This document shows positions 33,160-42,796 of a DNA stretch of 64,000 nucleotides, one piece after another. The number at the start of each line of letters is the position of its first letter. Position 1 is the stretch's first letter. The notes beneath the pieces are model-generated. The model was not told the DNA's origin. It ran no database searches and saw nothing but the letters and a program-made list of their open reading frames with translations. The DNA is taken from NCBI RefSeq assembly GCF_014636275.1, contig NZ_BMEB01000007.1, forward strand, positions 1 through 64,000, in the 5' to 3' direction. The stretch is from Cellulomonas carbonis (GTDB lineage: Bacteria; Actinomycetota; Actinomycetes; Actinomycetales; Cellulomonadaceae). The translations under genes and the position numbers were made by a program.

Positions 33160-33332
33160 TGGCCGTCCCGAAGCGGCGCTCGTCGCGCAGTCGCACCAGG
33201 TCCCGCCGCGCGCAGTGGAAGGCCCAGGCGCCGGAGCTGGTGACCGTGCGGCTGGACGGCAGGGACGTGCGCGTCCCGCGTCGGCTCCTGCGCGGCATCG
33301 AGCGCGGTCTCGTCGACGCCGACGCGCTCTGA
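33159..33332 (+). CDS. rpmF: ribosomal protein bL32, zinc-free paralogue
   Basis: A 57-residue bL32: [21 protein letters not shown] is the conserved N-terminus and [20 protein letters not shown] follows. The two CxxC pairs of zinc-binding bL32 are missing. ATG 33159 overlaps the bL36 stop (TGATG). It is the last gene of the six-gene zinc-sparing ribosome operon. Confidence 0.9.
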   Translation: MAVPKRRSSRSRTRSRRAQWKAQAPELVTVRLDGRDVRVPRRLLRGIERGLVDADAL

Positions 33333-33393
33333 CGCCGTCCGGTCTCGCGCCGTCCGGGTCGGGCGACGCGACCGGCCGGGCGCACACTGGGTC

Positions 33394-33786
33394 ATGGGTA
33401 CGGCGAGGGTCCTGCGGGTGCTGGGCGTACTGGTGACCGTCGCGGTCGCCGGTGCGGTGGTGGCCACGTCGGGGCGGGACGCCGGGTGGTTCGTCGTGCC
33501 GCTCGTGGGCGTGCCCCTCGTCGCGGCGGCGGGCGTGCTGGTCGTGACGCTACGACGGTCCGGTGCGGCCGGCGCGACCTGGTCGGCGGCCGTCGTCGTG
33601 CTCGGCTGGGCGCTCGTCACCGGGCTCGGGACGGGCGGCTGGTTCGCGGCGCCGGGCCTCGTCCTGCTCGCGGCCGCCGTCGCGACCTCGTCCGGGCCGT
33701 CCACGGGGTCCTCCGCGTCCGCCGGGCGTCCTCGCCCGGCTCGGCGCCCGGCGTCGAGGCCGGGGTCGCCGTCGACCACCGGCTGA
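33394..33786 (+). CDS. small membrane protein of unknown function
   Basis: A 130-residue protein with about three hydrophobic helices (VLGVLVTVAVAGAVVATS, WFVVPLVGVPLVAAAGVLVV, TWSAAVVVLGWALVTGLG plus a fourth near residue 88) and a basic, Pro/Ser-rich tail. I do not recognise a family. No clear ribosome site precedes ATG 33394. It is 61 bases after the ribosomal protein operon and on the same strand, so it may be read through from it. Confidence 0.55.
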   Translation: MGTARVLRVLGVLVTVAVAGAVVATSGRDAGWFVVPLVGVPLVAAAGVLVVTLRRSGAAGATWSAAVVVLGWALVTGLGTGGWFAAPGLVLLAAAVATSSGPSTGSSASAGRPRPARRPASRPGSPSTTG

Positions 33787-34117
33787 CCACGCCGCGGCTC
33801 CGGGAGGACGCCGCCGAGGGGCGTCCAGCGGGGTGTCCGGAGGGGACCCCGTCCGGGCCGCCCCACGTGGCCGACGCGCGCGGTCCGGGGCGCGACGGCA
33901 CACTCGGTACGGTCCGACCCCGCCGACCGACGAGGAGCCGTGCCCGACGCCGACCGGTCCACCGAGCCCTGGGTGCGCGCCTGAGCCGGGTCCGTCCGCC
34001 GGACCGGTTGGCGGCTCGTGCCCGCGGTCCGGGCCGGCCGCGCGTCCCGCCCGCGCGCGTACCGCCGTCCGCGCGGCACCGCAGCCCTCGAGCGAACCCG
34101 TCCCGGAGGACCCGTCC
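33787..34117. other. intergenic region without a recognised gene
   Basis: These 331 bases hold no convincing gene. CACACTCGGTACGGT near 33899-33912 could include a -10 box (TACGGT) for the downstream DUF418 gene, and GGAGGA at 34105-34110 is that gene's ribosome site. Confidence 0.4.
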
Positions 34118-35248
34118 ATGCCGCTCCACCCCGCGCACGCACCCCCGCGTCGCCTCCTCGGGATCGACGCGGCGCGCGGCATCGCGCTCCTCGGGATGAT
34201 CGTCGTCAACGTCGGTCCCGTCGAGGGTGAAGGTGCGCTGCACCGGCTGTACCTCCTGCCCTACGGGCGGGCGTCGGTCCTGTTCGTCGTCATCGCCGGC
34301 ATCGGGATGGGGTTCATGCTCCGGTCCCGACGGGGCGAGCGGCGCCGCTGGCCGACCGTCGCGTGGCGGGCCGGCCTGCTCCTGGTGGGCGGTCTCGCGC
34401 TGCAGCTGGTCACCGACGACGTGAGCGTGATCCTGCCCGTGTACGGCGTCCTGTTCCTCCTCGCGCTCGTGCTGCAACGGGCACCGACGTCCCTCCTGCT
34501 CGGCCTCGCGCTCACGATGACGCTGGTCGGTCCGGTCCTCTACGTGGGCCACGTCGTCCTCGAGGGCGGGGAGCACCTCACCGAGCCCCTCGAGCTCGGC
34601 GACCCGGTGGGCACCGTGCTGCACGGGCTGGTGCTCTCGGGCCGCTACCCCCTCGTGACGTGGTGCGTGCCGTTCCTCGTGGGCCTGTGGCTCGCCCGGC
34701 TCGACCTGCGGGACGCCGACGTCCTCCGGCGGATGATGCTGTGGGGCGGCCTGCTGGCGGTCGCCGGGTTCGCGCTCAGCCAGGTCTCACGCAGCGCTCT
34801 CGGACGCGAGGCCGACGTCGGCCTCGGCCGGCTCCTCACGGGCGCCGCGCACGGGCAGATGCCCCTGTGGCTCGTGAGCAGCGTCGCGGGCGCCGTCTTC
34901 GTCGTGGGACTCATGGTCGTGGTCGCGCCACGCGTCCCGCGGCTCGCCGCGCCCCTCGCGGACGCGGGCGGCCTCGCGCTGACGCTGTACGTCCTGCACG
35001 TGCTCGTGCTCGCGGCGGTCAAGCCGCCCGACGGGTTCACCCTCGCGCAGGGGATGGCCGTGAGCCTCGCGCTGTCCGTCTCCTTCCTCGTCGCCGCCGT
35101 CGGCTGGCGTCGACTCGTCGGGACCGGACCGCTGGAGGTCCTCCTGCGCGCCTCCTGGTTCCGTCCGCCCCCCACCCGGGCCGCCGCCCCCGCGGCGGTC
35201 GCGCATCCCCTCACCGACCCCGGAGGAGCTCCGACGCATGAGACGTGA
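34118..35248 (+). CDS. DUF418/HGSNAT-like multi-pass membrane protein
   Basis: A 376-residue protein with about ten helices. It opens with RLLGIDAARGIALLGMIVVN, the signature start of the DUF1624/DUF418 acyltransferase-like family, and has the DUF418 C-terminal ending LALTLYVLHVLVLAA. CGGAGGA sits 7 bases before ATG 34118. It overlaps the gamma-glutamyltranspeptidase gene by 11 bases. Such proteins are thought to move or transfer acyl groups across the membrane; the substrate is unknown. Confidence 0.82.
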   Translation: MPLHPAHAPPRRLLGIDAARGIALLGMIVVNVGPVEGEGALHRLYLLPYGRASVLFVVIAGIGMGFMLRSRRGERRRWPTVAWRAGLLLVGGLALQLVTDDVSVILPVYGVLFLLALVLQRAPTSLLLGLALTMTLVGPVLYVGHVVLEGGEHLTEPLELGDPVGTVLHGLVLSGRYPLVTWCVPFLVGLWLARLDLRDADVLRRMMLWGGLLAVAGFALSQVSRSALGREADVGLGRLLTGAAHGQMPLWLVSSVAGAVFVVGLMVVVAPRVPRLAAPLADAGGLALTLYVLHVLVLAAVKPPDGFTLAQGMAVSLALSVSFLVAAVGWRRLVGTGPLEVLLRASWFRPPPTRAAAPAAVAHPLTDPGGAPTHET

Positions 35249-36953
35249 CCGACGCAGCGACGACCGACGCAGCGACGTGACGACCCGCGCGGGCGGCGCG
35301 CGGGCGATCCGCGCGGCCGTGGCGGCCGGGGCTGCGCTGTCGCTCCTCGCGTGCAGCCCGGGCGCCGCGGGCCCGGAGCCGACGACGGCGACGAGGGCAC
35401 CCGACCAGGCCCCGACCGCCACGCCCACGCCCACCCCCACACCCCCTGCGGCTCTGGGCGCCTACGGCGTCAGCGCGGGTCACCCGCTCGCGAGCCGGGC
35501 GGGGATGGCGATGCTGGAGCAGGGCGGCACCGCGGTGGACGCCGCCGTCGCCGCCGCGTTCGCCGACGCGGTCATGCAGCCCGCGTCGTCGGGCATCGGC
35601 GGCGGGGGTGCGTCGATCGTCGTGACGGGCGACACGGTCCTCAACTACGACTACCGGGAGGTCGTGAACCGGTCCGGGTCCGTCCCGGCCTCGGGTGTCG
35701 GCGTGCCCGGGTTCGTCAAGGGGATGGCCGAGCTGCACGCGGAGCACGGGGTGCTCGAGTGGGCGACGCTGCTGGGCCCCGCCATCGAGATCGCGGAGGA
35801 CGGGGGACCCGTGTCGGGGTACCTCGCGCGGACGATCGGCAGCGACCTGGGGCGTGCGGTCACCTCGGGCCTCGCGCACTTCACGCGCGACGACGGGTCC
35901 CCGCTGCAGGAGGGCGACCTCCTGGTCCAGGGCGACCTCGCGGCCACGATGAGGACGCTCGCGCAGGAGGGGCCCGACGCGTTCTACCGCGGGTCGCTCG
36001 TCCCGGCGCTCGCCGCCGTCCCCGGCATCGACGCCGAGTCGCTCGCCGCCTACACCGTGCAGACGTCCGCCCCGGCGCGCGGCCCCGTCGGGGAGTACAC
36101 GATGCTCTCGGGAGCCCCGGCGCTGCCGGGGGCCGCGATCATCCAGATGGTGCAGATCGCTGAGGCGAGCGGGATCGCCGACGTCGACCCGGCGTCGGCC
36201 GACTTCGTCGAGATCCAGTCCCGTGCGTGGCAGGTCGCCGACGACTCGGTGCAGCGGTTCTTCGGTGACCCCGACTTCGTCGACGTGCCCGTCGAGCAGC
36301 TGACCGACCCGGCGGCCAACGCCGCGATCGCGGCGGGTCTCGGGGACGCGGCCCCCACCGCGGCGGGACCCGCCTACGAGGGAGCCGCCAACACGACCCA
36401 CATCTCGGTGGTCGACGCCGACGGGACCGCGGTCTCGATGACCAACACGATCACCAACTACTGGGGCTCGGGTCAGTACGTCGCCGGGTTCTTCATGAAC
36501 GACCAGCTCGAGCGCTTCGGCGACATCGGCGTGGCGGGCACCAACGCCCCCGAGCCGGGCCGGAGGTCCGTGACGTGGAGCTCGCCGTCGATGCTCCTCG
36601 ACGACGAGGGTCGTCCGGTCCTGGTGGTGGGCACCCCGGGTGGGCGGCAGATCCCCAACACCACCGCCCAGGTCGTCACGCTCTGGGCGCTGCACGGGCA
36701 GGACCTCGCCACCGCCGTGGCGGCCGAGCGCTTCATGCTCACCGACGGCCGGATGCGGCTCGAGACCGACCGCCTCCGCGGTGAGCTCCAGGCACGCGGC
36801 TACGCGGTGCGCGTCACGTTGCCCGAGTACCGCGCCAACTACGGCTCGGTGCAGGCGCTCGAGGTGGACTGGGACGCGCGGACGGTCGAGGGTGTCGCCG
36901 ACACGCGCCGGTCGGCCGGGTTCGAGACGGCCGCCGGCGACCCGGGGCGCTGA
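35238..36953 (+). CDS. ggt: gamma-glutamyltranspeptidase, lipoprotein
   Basis: A 571-residue GGT. A signal peptide ends in the lipobox LLAC with Cys39, followed by a Thr/Pro repeat linker (PTATPTPTPTPP). The conserved large-subunit motif GIGGGGASIV is present. The autoprocessing Thr-Thr-His (Thr386 would be the nucleophile) begins the small subunit at ANTTHISVVDADG. GTPGGRQIPNT lies near the C-terminus. It cleaves gamma-glutamyl bonds outside the membrane. It is translationally coupled to the DUF418 protein by an 11-base overlap, suggesting a joint role in glutamyl-peptide or cell-surface metabolism. Confidence 0.9.
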   Translation: MRRDRRSDDRRSDVTTRAGGARAIRAAVAAGAALSLLACSPGAAGPEPTTATRAPDQAPTATPTPTPTPPAALGAYGVSAGHPLASRAGMAMLEQGGTAVDAAVAAAFADAVMQPASSGIGGGGASIVVTGDTVLNYDYREVVNRSGSVPASGVGVPGFVKGMAELHAEHGVLEWATLLGPAIEIAEDGGPVSGYLARTIGSDLGRAVTSGLAHFTRDDGSPLQEGDLLVQGDLAATMRTLAQEGPDAFYRGSLVPALAAVPGIDAESLAAYTVQTSAPARGPVGEYTMLSGAPALPGAAIIQMVQIAEASGIADVDPASADFVEIQSRAWQVADDSVQRFFGDPDFVDVPVEQLTDPAANAAIAAGLGDAAPTAAGPAYEGAANTTHISVVDADGTAVSMTNTITNYWGSGQYVAGFFMNDQLERFGDIGVAGTNAPEPGRRSVTWSSPSMLLDDEGRPVLVVGTPGGRQIPNTTAQVVTLWALHGQDLATAVAAERFMLTDGRMRLETDRLRGELQARGYAVRVTLPEYRANYGSVQALEVDWDARTVEGVADTRRSAGFETAAGDPGR

Positions 36954-37000
36954 GGGCCCCACCGCCCGGGGCGCGGGGCCGACCCGTGCTCCCGGATGCC

Positions 37001-37029
37001 TTGACCCCTCACCGGTGCGGTCCTAGCGT
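37001..37029 (+). promoter_or_regulatory. promoter of the BBE flavoenzyme gene
   Basis: TTGACC (37001-37006), 17 bases, TAGCGT (37024-37029), then GGAGG at 37048-37052 before ATG 37058. It is one of the clearest sigma-70-type promoters in the window. Confidence 0.65.
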
Positions 37030-37057
37030 CCGAGATGTCCGACTCCCGGAGGCTCCC

Positions 37058-38455
37058 ATGAGCGCCGCCGTCACCGCCGACGACCTGCACGACCTCCGTA
37101 CCCGTGTGGCGGGTCGCGTGACCGGCCCGGACGACGCGGGCTACGACGCGGCGCGGGCGATCTGGAACGCGATGGTCGACCGGCGTCCCGCCGTCGTCGT
37201 GCGCGCGGCGGGCCCCGGGGACGTCGCACCCACCGTGGCGTTCGCGCGCCGACGGGGCCTCGACCTCGCGGTCCGGGGTGGCGGGCACAACGTCGCCGGC
37301 AACGGGACGGTCGAGGGCGGCGTGGTGCTCGACCTCGCCGACCTGCACCGCGTCGACGTGGACCCGGGTGCGCGCACGGTGCGGGTCGAGGCAGGGGCGA
37401 CGCTCGCGCACGTGGACGCGGCGACCACGCCGCACGGTCTCGCCGTCCCCCTGGGCGTCGTCTCGGGCACCGGGGTAGCCGGGCTGACGCTGGGCGGGGG
37501 AGTCGGCTGGCTGACCCGTGCGCACGGGCTGACGGCGGACGCCGTGGTCGCGGTCGAGCTCGTCACGGTCGACGGGGAGACCGTCACGGCCGACGCGGAC
37601 CACCGCCCTGACCTCTTCTGGGCGCTGCGCGGCGGCGGCGGGAACTTCGGCGTCGTCACCGCGTTCACGTTCCGTGCGCACCCGCTCGGTCCCGAGGTCC
37701 TCGCGGGGAACCTCGTCTACGGCGTCGACAGGTGGCGCGACGCGTGGACAGCGCTGCGCACGTGGACGAGCGACCTGCCGGACGAGATGACGACGATCAC
37801 CACGACCCTCTCGCCGCCCCCGGTGCTCGAGGCGGGAGACGAGCCCCTGCTGGTCGTCGGCCTGGCCTGGGCCTCGCCCGACCGGGCGAGCGGTGCGGCG
37901 CTCGTGGACCGGCTGCGTCGGCTCGCGCCGCCCGACGTCGACGACGAGGTCGGGGACGTCGACTGGCGCGCCTGGCAGTCGGCGTTCGACCCGGTGTTCC
38001 CCCAGGGCGTGCGCGCGTACTGGCGCAACACGTCGTTCGACGCGCTCGACGACGACGTCGTCGACGTGCTCGTGCGGCGGGGAGGCGAGCAGCGCTGGGT
38101 CGGCACCGCGTTCGACGTGCACCACATGGGCGGCGCGTTCGGCCGGGTCCCGCAGGCCGCGACGCCCTTCCCGCGGCGGTCCGCGGGGTTCTGGCTCAAC
38201 ATCTACGGCTTCTGGTCCGACGCCGCCGACGACGACGAGCGCGTCGCGTTCGTGCGCGGCATGTCCGACGACATGGCACCGTTCGCGTCGGGTGGGCGGT
38301 ACGTGAACTTCGAGGGGCGCCAGCCACCGGGTCACCGGCCGGTCGACCTGCGCGCGGTGTACGGCGAGGCCGCCTACTCCCGGCTCGTCGACGTCAAGCG
38401 CCGCTACGACCCCGAGAACGTCCTGCGCGTCAACACGAACGTCCCGCCGGGCTGA
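37058..38455 (+). CDS. FAD-binding oxidoreductase, BBE/GOOX type
   Basis: A 465-residue VAO-fold flavoenzyme. [10 protein letters not shown] holds the His (His77) that is covalently joined to FAD in this group; the second, Cys-linked site is replaced by [19 protein letters not shown], so only one covalent bond is expected. The C-terminus [15 protein letters not shown] is the berberine-bridge domain. It probably oxidises a sugar, oligosaccharide or phenolic alcohol with O2. No signal peptide is seen. Its 3' end overlaps the convergent GGDEF-EAL gene by 26 bases. Confidence 0.88.
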   Translation: MSAAVTADDLHDLRTRVAGRVTGPDDAGYDAARAIWNAMVDRRPAVVVRAAGPGDVAPTVAFARRRGLDLAVRGGGHNVAGNGTVEGGVVLDLADLHRVDVDPGARTVRVEAGATLAHVDAATTPHGLAVPLGVVSGTGVAGLTLGGGVGWLTRAHGLTADAVVAVELVTVDGETVTADADHRPDLFWALRGGGGNFGVVTAFTFRAHPLGPEVLAGNLVYGVDRWRDAWTALRTWTSDLPDEMTTITTTLSPPPVLEAGDEPLLVVGLAWASPDRASGAALVDRLRRLAPPDVDDEVGDVDWRAWQSAFDPVFPQGVRAYWRNTSFDALDDDVVDVLVRRGGEQRWVGTAFDVHHMGGAFGRVPQAATPFPRRSAGFWLNIYGFWSDAADDDERVAFVRGMSDDMAPFASGGRYVNFEGRQPPGHRPVDLRAVYGEAAYSRLVDVKRRYDPENVLRVNTNVPPG

Positions 38456-40865
38456 GCCCGCCGTCGGTCGCTGCCCCCTCGGCCGGCGGCCTCCACGCCT
38501 GGTCCCCGCCCGGCTGCCCTGCCAGCAGCCGCGCGACGTCCTCGGCGGGCATCGGCCGCGCGAGGTGGAAGCCCTGGAGCCGGTCGCAGCCCGCGTCGCG
38601 CAGCGCCGCGAGCTGCTCGGCGGTCTCGACGCCCTCGGCGACGACGGACAGGCCGAGCGCGCGCGCCATCGCGAGGATCGCGGTCACGAGCGGGCCGCAG
38701 TCGCCGTCCGACCCGATCGTCCGGACGAACGACCGGTCGATCTTGAGCTCGGAGACCGGCAGCACGCGCAGCCGCGCGAGGGCCGAGTGACCCGTGCCGA
38801 AGTCGTCGATGGACAGGTGGACGCCGAGGGCGCCCAGCTCGCCGAGCACCGCGCCGACCGCCGGGTCCTCGGCCATGAAGAGGCTCTCGGTGACCTCGAG
38901 CGTGAGCAGGGACGGCGCGAGTCCGCTCGTCGCGAGCGCGTCGGCGACCACCTCGACGAACCCGTCCGCCTGCAGCTGGCGCACGGAGACGTTGACCGAC
39001 ATGGCCACGTCGACGCCGTGGTCGTGCGCGAACGCCACGGCCTGACGGCATGCCGTGCGCAGGACCCACTCGCCGATGACGAGGATCGTGCCGCTCGCCT
39101 CGGCGACCGGGATGAATCGTCCCGGGGGGACCGTGCCCCACGACGGGTGCTCCCAGCGGACGAGCGCCTCGAGACCCGCGACCGAGCCCGTGCGCGCGTC
39201 GACGACGGGCTGGTACTCGAGCCGGAGCTCCTCGCGGCGCGCGGCGTGACGGAGGTGGTTCTCCAGGCGCAGGCGCTCCTGCGCCTGACGCAGCAGGTCC
39301 TCGCGGTACACCTGCACGGTGCCCTTGCCCGCGGCCTTGGCGGCGTACATCGCCAGGTCCGCGCTGCGCAGCAGCGACGTCGCGTCGGTGCCGGCGGTGC
39401 TCGTGCTGATCCCGATGCTCGTCGTCGTCCGCAGCGCGAGCCCCAGCACGTGGAAGTCGCGTGCGAACGCCGCCAGGACGCGCTCGGCCAGCTCGGCCGC
39501 GGCGGCCTCGTCGGCGCCGGGCAGGATGACGGTGAACTCGTCGCCGCCGAGGCGCGTCACGGTGCCGGCCTCGCCGACGACGTCGCCCAGACGGGCCGCG
39601 GCGGCTGCGAGGAGCGCGTCGCCGGTCTCGTGGCCGAGCGAGTCGTTGACGAACTTGAAGTCGTCGAGGTCGAGCATGATCACCGCGAGCCGCGCGCGCG
39701 TGCCCGCGGCGGTGGCCTCCTCGTGCAGCTCGGCCACGCGGCGCAGGAACAGCGCGCGGTTGCCGAGGCCCGTCAGCGGGTCCTCGAACGCCATGCGGCG
39801 CATCTGGCGCAGCGCCGTCTGCAGCCGGTCCGCGAGCCGGCGCTGCTCGCCCAGGTCGCCCGTCAGCAGCAGGAAGCGCAGCGACACGAGGCACGACGTG
39901 ACGATCGCGACCGTGACGAGGAGCGTCGCGCTGCCCGGGTGCCGCGCGATGAGCACGAGCGGGACGACCGTCGCGGCGAGCAGGAGGGCGTGGCGGACGT
40001 AGCGGCCGGCCGGGGCGGGCGGCGTCGTCGGCGCCTCGTCGTCGCGGCGCAGGAGTCCGGTCAGCGCGGGGTGCGCGGCCAGCGCGGCGAACGCCGTGTA
40101 GGAGAGCATCCACGTGGCGGTCAGCGGGCCGGTCGGGTCGAACGTGCCCTGCACGATCTGGAGCCCGTACACCGCGTCGGCCGCGGCCTCGACCGTGATC
40201 CACACCAGCAGCAGCGCGCCCGCGGGCGTGCGCAGCATCCGCCCCGAGACAGCCAGGCGCGCGACGAGCGCGAGGAGCAGCAGGTTCGCGGCCGGGTACA
40301 TGAGGGTGACGGCCCGCTCGACCGGGCTCGTCGCGGACGCGACCGCCGGACCGATGAGGACGACCCAGATCACGGCGGTCGCCGACGTCGTCACGATGAG
40401 GGAGTCCGTCAGCGCGAGCCGGCTCTCGACGCGCCCGTCGTGCGACGACGCCCGCAGGACCGCGACGAGGAACACCCCGTACAGGACGAACGCGGCGAGG
40501 AAGACGCCGTCGACCACGGACGGGTACGGCAGCTCGTGGCCGAGCGCGACGGGAGCGCCGAACCAGGCGGTCATCGCGACCGCGTAGAGCGCGACGCCCG
40601 TCCAGAGTGCCTGCAGGAGGGTGCGTGCGCGTCCGGACGCGGCGCGGACCTGCGGCCCGAGCAGCGCGACCGTGGCGACGAACGGCACGAGGAACGCGGC
40701 GACCTGCAGCCCGCTGCCCGGGCGGGCGAGCAGGAAGGTGACGACGGCCGCGAACCCGCCCACGAGGACGGCGACGACGCGCGGGGTCAACGCGGTCCAC
40801 CCCCAGGGGTTCGGCTGCTGCGACGGGCGCGCCGGCGCAGGACGCGACGGCGGCGTACGTCCCAT
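38430..40865 (-). CDS. membrane-bound GGDEF-EAL c-di-GMP enzyme
   Basis: An 811-residue protein with about nine helices in the first 330 residues (MASE-like sensor), then GGDEF (RLGGDEF) and EAL ([39 protein letters not shown]). Both catalytic sets look intact. The RxxD inhibitory site before GGDEF is absent (GEAG instead). The sensor helices have no family I can name. It is preceded by a strong hairpin at 40871-40903, so its promoter must be very close to or inside its start. Confidence 0.92.
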   Translation of the reverse strand: MGRTPPSRPAPARPSQQPNPWGWTALTPRVVAVLVGGFAAVVTFLLARPGSGLQVAAFLVPFVATVALLGPQVRAASGRARTLLQALWTGVALYAVAMTAWFGAPVALGHELPYPSVVDGVFLAAFVLYGVFLVAVLRASSHDGRVESRLALTDSLIVTTSATAVIWVVLIGPAVASATSPVERAVTLMYPAANLLLLALVARLAVSGRMLRTPAGALLLVWITVEAAADAVYGLQIVQGTFDPTGPLTATWMLSYTAFAALAAHPALTGLLRRDDEAPTTPPAPAGRYVRHALLLAATVVPLVLIARHPGSATLLVTVAIVTSCLVSLRFLLLTGDLGEQRRLADRLQTALRQMRRMAFEDPLTGLGNRALFLRRVAELHEEATAAGTRARLAVIMLDLDDFKFVNDSLGHETGDALLAAAAARLGDVVGEAGTVTRLGGDEFTVILPGADEAAAAELAERVLAAFARDFHVLGLALRTTTSIGISTSTAGTDATSLLRSADLAMYAAKAAGKGTVQVYREDLLRQAQERLRLENHLRHAARREELRLEYQPVVDARTGSVAGLEALVRWEHPSWGTVPPGRFIPVAEASGTILVIGEWVLRTACRQAVAFAHDHGVDVAMSVNVSVRQLQADGFVEVVADALATSGLAPSLLTLEVTESLFMAEDPAVGAVLGELGALGVHLSIDDFGTGHSALARLRVLPVSELKIDRSFVRTIGSDGDCGPLVTAILAMARALGLSVVAEGVETAEQLAALRDAGCDRLQGFHLARPMPAEDVARLLAGQPGGDQAWRPPAEGAATDGGLSPAGRSC

Positions 40866-40870
40866 CGGCC

Positions 40871-40903
40871 GCGGGCGGCGGGAGTTGACCTCCCGCCGCC
40901 CGC
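40871..40903. terminator. hairpin terminator between oxygenase and GGDEF-EAL genes
   Basis: A perfect 14-base stem, GCGGGCGGCGGGAG with CTCCCGCCGCCCGC, around the loop TTGAC. It lies 13 bases past the oxygenase stop and 5 bases before the GGDEF-EAL start codon, on the minus strand. Confidence 0.7.
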
Positions 40904-40916
40904 GCGAGCGGGTGAC

Positions 40917-42149
40917 TCAGACGCGGACGGGCTGCGACCCCGCGCCGGACGACGCGGCGTCGGCCGGTGCCTGGACGCCGATGCCCCACACGAAGACCGG
41001 CTCGGTGCCGTTGACCGCGTGGTCGCCGACGACCTTGGCCTTGAGGGTCCACGGGTTGTGGGTCGCGACCGTCCGGGCGTTGCGCCAGTGACGGTCGAGC
41101 GCCTTGGCCGTGCTCGTCGACGACGCGCCGAGGGCGTCGAAGATGGACCCGACGGCCTGCGGCACGAGCGTGCTGAGCACGACCTGCGCCTGGGCCGTCT
41201 CGAGCTCCGTCCGCACGTTCACCGCGTGCTCGGCGTCGGCGTCGAGGTCCCGCGCGGCGTACGCGGCGTCGATCGCGTCCGCTGCCCGCAGCGCCGTCGC
41301 GGTCGCGACGTAGGCGACCGACCCGATCTGCCCCACGGTCGCGAGCGCCTGCGGGTCGTGCCGCACGAGGGTCGCGTTGTTGTGCGTGAACGCCCGGGTG
41401 CGGCTCCGGACCTGGTCGGCGGCGTCGCGCGCCGCGGCGTGCGCGATCCCCGCGAGCGTCGCGAGGTGGAAGTGCTGGTAGAGCGCGGTCTGGTAGCGGA
41501 ACCGGCTCTCGAACTCGAAGACCGCGTCGGGCTCGACGCGCGCCCCGTCGAAGATCGTCGTGCCGGTCCCGGTGAGACGCTGCCCGAACCCGTCCCAGTC
41601 GTCGAGGATCGTCACGCCGTCCTGCCGTGCGCGGACGATGACCGCGACGTCCGACCCGTCGGGCCGCTTGGCGACCGCGTCGATCCAGTCCGCGAAGATC
41701 GAGCCCGTCGTGTAGAACTTGCGGCCCGTGAGCGTGAGGTCGTCGCCCGAGCCGTCGAGCACGGTGGCCACGCCACCCGCACCCGGCTCGGTCCACGCGT
41801 TGCCGGCGAGCTCACCGGCCGCGAACCGACGCAGCCACGCGCTCCGGTCCTCGCGGGGGTGGTGGTACAGCTGGTCCTCGACGAGCGCGAAGTGACCGCG
41901 CAGCGCCTGGACGACGTTGCTGTCGGCCGTCGCGAGGTCGACGAGCAGGCGCGTGAGCTCGGCCCACGTCAGCCCGTCGCCGCCGAGCTCGACGGGGATG
42001 CGGGCCGCGCCGAAGCCCGCGGCGCGGAGCCACTCGACCTGCTCGAACGGCAGGGTGCGGGTGAGCTCGGCGTCGACGGCTCGGGCCGCGATGCGCTCGA
42101 GGACGGGGCGGTACTTCTCGACGGCGGCGTCGTAGCGGGTGCCGGTCAT
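40917..42149 (-). CDS. acyl-CoA dehydrogenase-fold flavin monooxygenase (DszC/SfnB-like)
   Basis: A 410-residue protein of the acyl-CoA dehydrogenase fold: FGAARIPVELGGDGLTWAEL in the N-terminal domain, GNAWTEPG and LTGRKFYTTGS in the middle domain. The absence of the usual catalytic Glu and the GNAWTE segment resemble DszC, SfnB and nitroalkane/desulfurisation oxygenases rather than fatty acid dehydrogenases. They use FMNH2 from a separate reductase. GGAGG lies 7 bases before ATG 42149. No reductase gene is adjacent. A role in sulfur scavenging is possible. Confidence 0.8.
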   Translation of the reverse strand: MTGTRYDAAVEKYRPVLERIAARAVDAELTRTLPFEQVEWLRAAGFGAARIPVELGGDGLTWAELTRLLVDLATADSNVVQALRGHFALVEDQLYHHPREDRSAWLRRFAAGELAGNAWTEPGAGGVATVLDGSGDDLTLTGRKFYTTGSIFADWIDAVAKRPDGSDVAVIVRARQDGVTILDDWDGFGQRLTGTGTTIFDGARVEPDAVFEFESRFRYQTALYQHFHLATLAGIAHAAARDAADQVRSRTRAFTHNNATLVRHDPQALATVGQIGSVAYVATATALRAADAIDAAYAARDLDADAEHAVNVRTELETAQAQVVLSTLVPQAVGSIFDALGASSTSTAKALDRHWRNARTVATHNPWTLKAKVVGDHAVNGTEPVFVWGIGVQAPADAASSGAGSQPVRV

Positions 42150-42687
42150 GGGGAACCTCCGGGATGCGTGATGGACGGGTCTGGGTGGTGGTGCGGGGTC
42201 GGGGCCTCCGGCAAGAGGCCGTGGGTGGACGGGACGGTGGTCGTCGTCGGTGTCCGCGGCGGGTCGCGGCCGACGACGGTGGGACCGGGCTCTGGTGGGA
42301 GCGGGTTCCGGTCCGGGTGGGCTCCGGCCGGGGTGGGCTCCGGTCCGGGCAGGGGCCGGCCCGATGTGCTCCGCCTGGGCGGGCGCGGCCGCACGACGGG
42401 GCGGGCCGCACGACGGGGCGGGCCGCACGACGGGGCGGGCCGCACGACGGGGCGGGCCGAGCGCCGGCTCGTGCCGAGCGCGGAGCGGGGGTGGCCCGGC
42501 GCGGTCGACGCGCGGGACCTCCCGGGACCCGGGAGGGGTCAGCGGCGGGGCGCCGTGACCTGCCCGGGGCTGCACATTCGCGTGCCGGCGGCGTCGCGCG
42601 GCACGTGCGGCAGGTGGCGGGTCATGTCCGGGAGGATGGCAGCCGTCTCACCGACCGCCAAGACGCGTCCCGGTGCGTGGGACGACG
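42150..42687. other. gene-free region rich in minisatellites
   Basis: About 540 bases between two minus-strand genes. It holds degenerate 16-base repeats of GGGTGGGCTCCGG(T)CCG near 42315-42347 and four perfect 17-base repeats (listed separately). Open frames across it are compositionally forced and show no recognisable protein. GGGACCTCCCGGGACCCGGGAGGGGTC near 42509-42536 can form a short hairpin. Confidence 0.55.
42391..42458. repeat. four perfect 17-bp tandem repeats
   Basis: GCACGACGGGGCGGGCC is repeated exactly four times (42391-42407, 42408-42424, 42425-42441, 42442-42458). The period is not a multiple of three and no spacers exist, so it is neither coding nor a CRISPR array. Perfect identity of units suggests recent copy-number change. 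Confidence 0.9.
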
Positions 42688-42722
42688 ACGGCCGGCCGGT
42701 CCTCGTCGGACCGGCCGGCCGT
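42688..42722. terminator. hairpin terminator after the secreted-protein gene
   Basis: A perfect 15-base stem, ACGGCCGGCCGGTCC with GGACCGGCCGGCCGT, with the loop TCGTC. It lies 75 bases past the stop of the minus-strand gene at 42797. There is no T-tract. Confidence 0.65.
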
Positions 42723-42796
42723 GGTGGCGGCGCGGGGTGCCGCCCTGAGCGCCGGCGATCTGGCCGGCGCCGGGCGGGTCCTCACACCCGGGCGGG

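Noticed and set aside
42391..42458. CRISPR array
   Set aside because: The 17-base units are directly adjacent with no spacers, and no cas gene is present.
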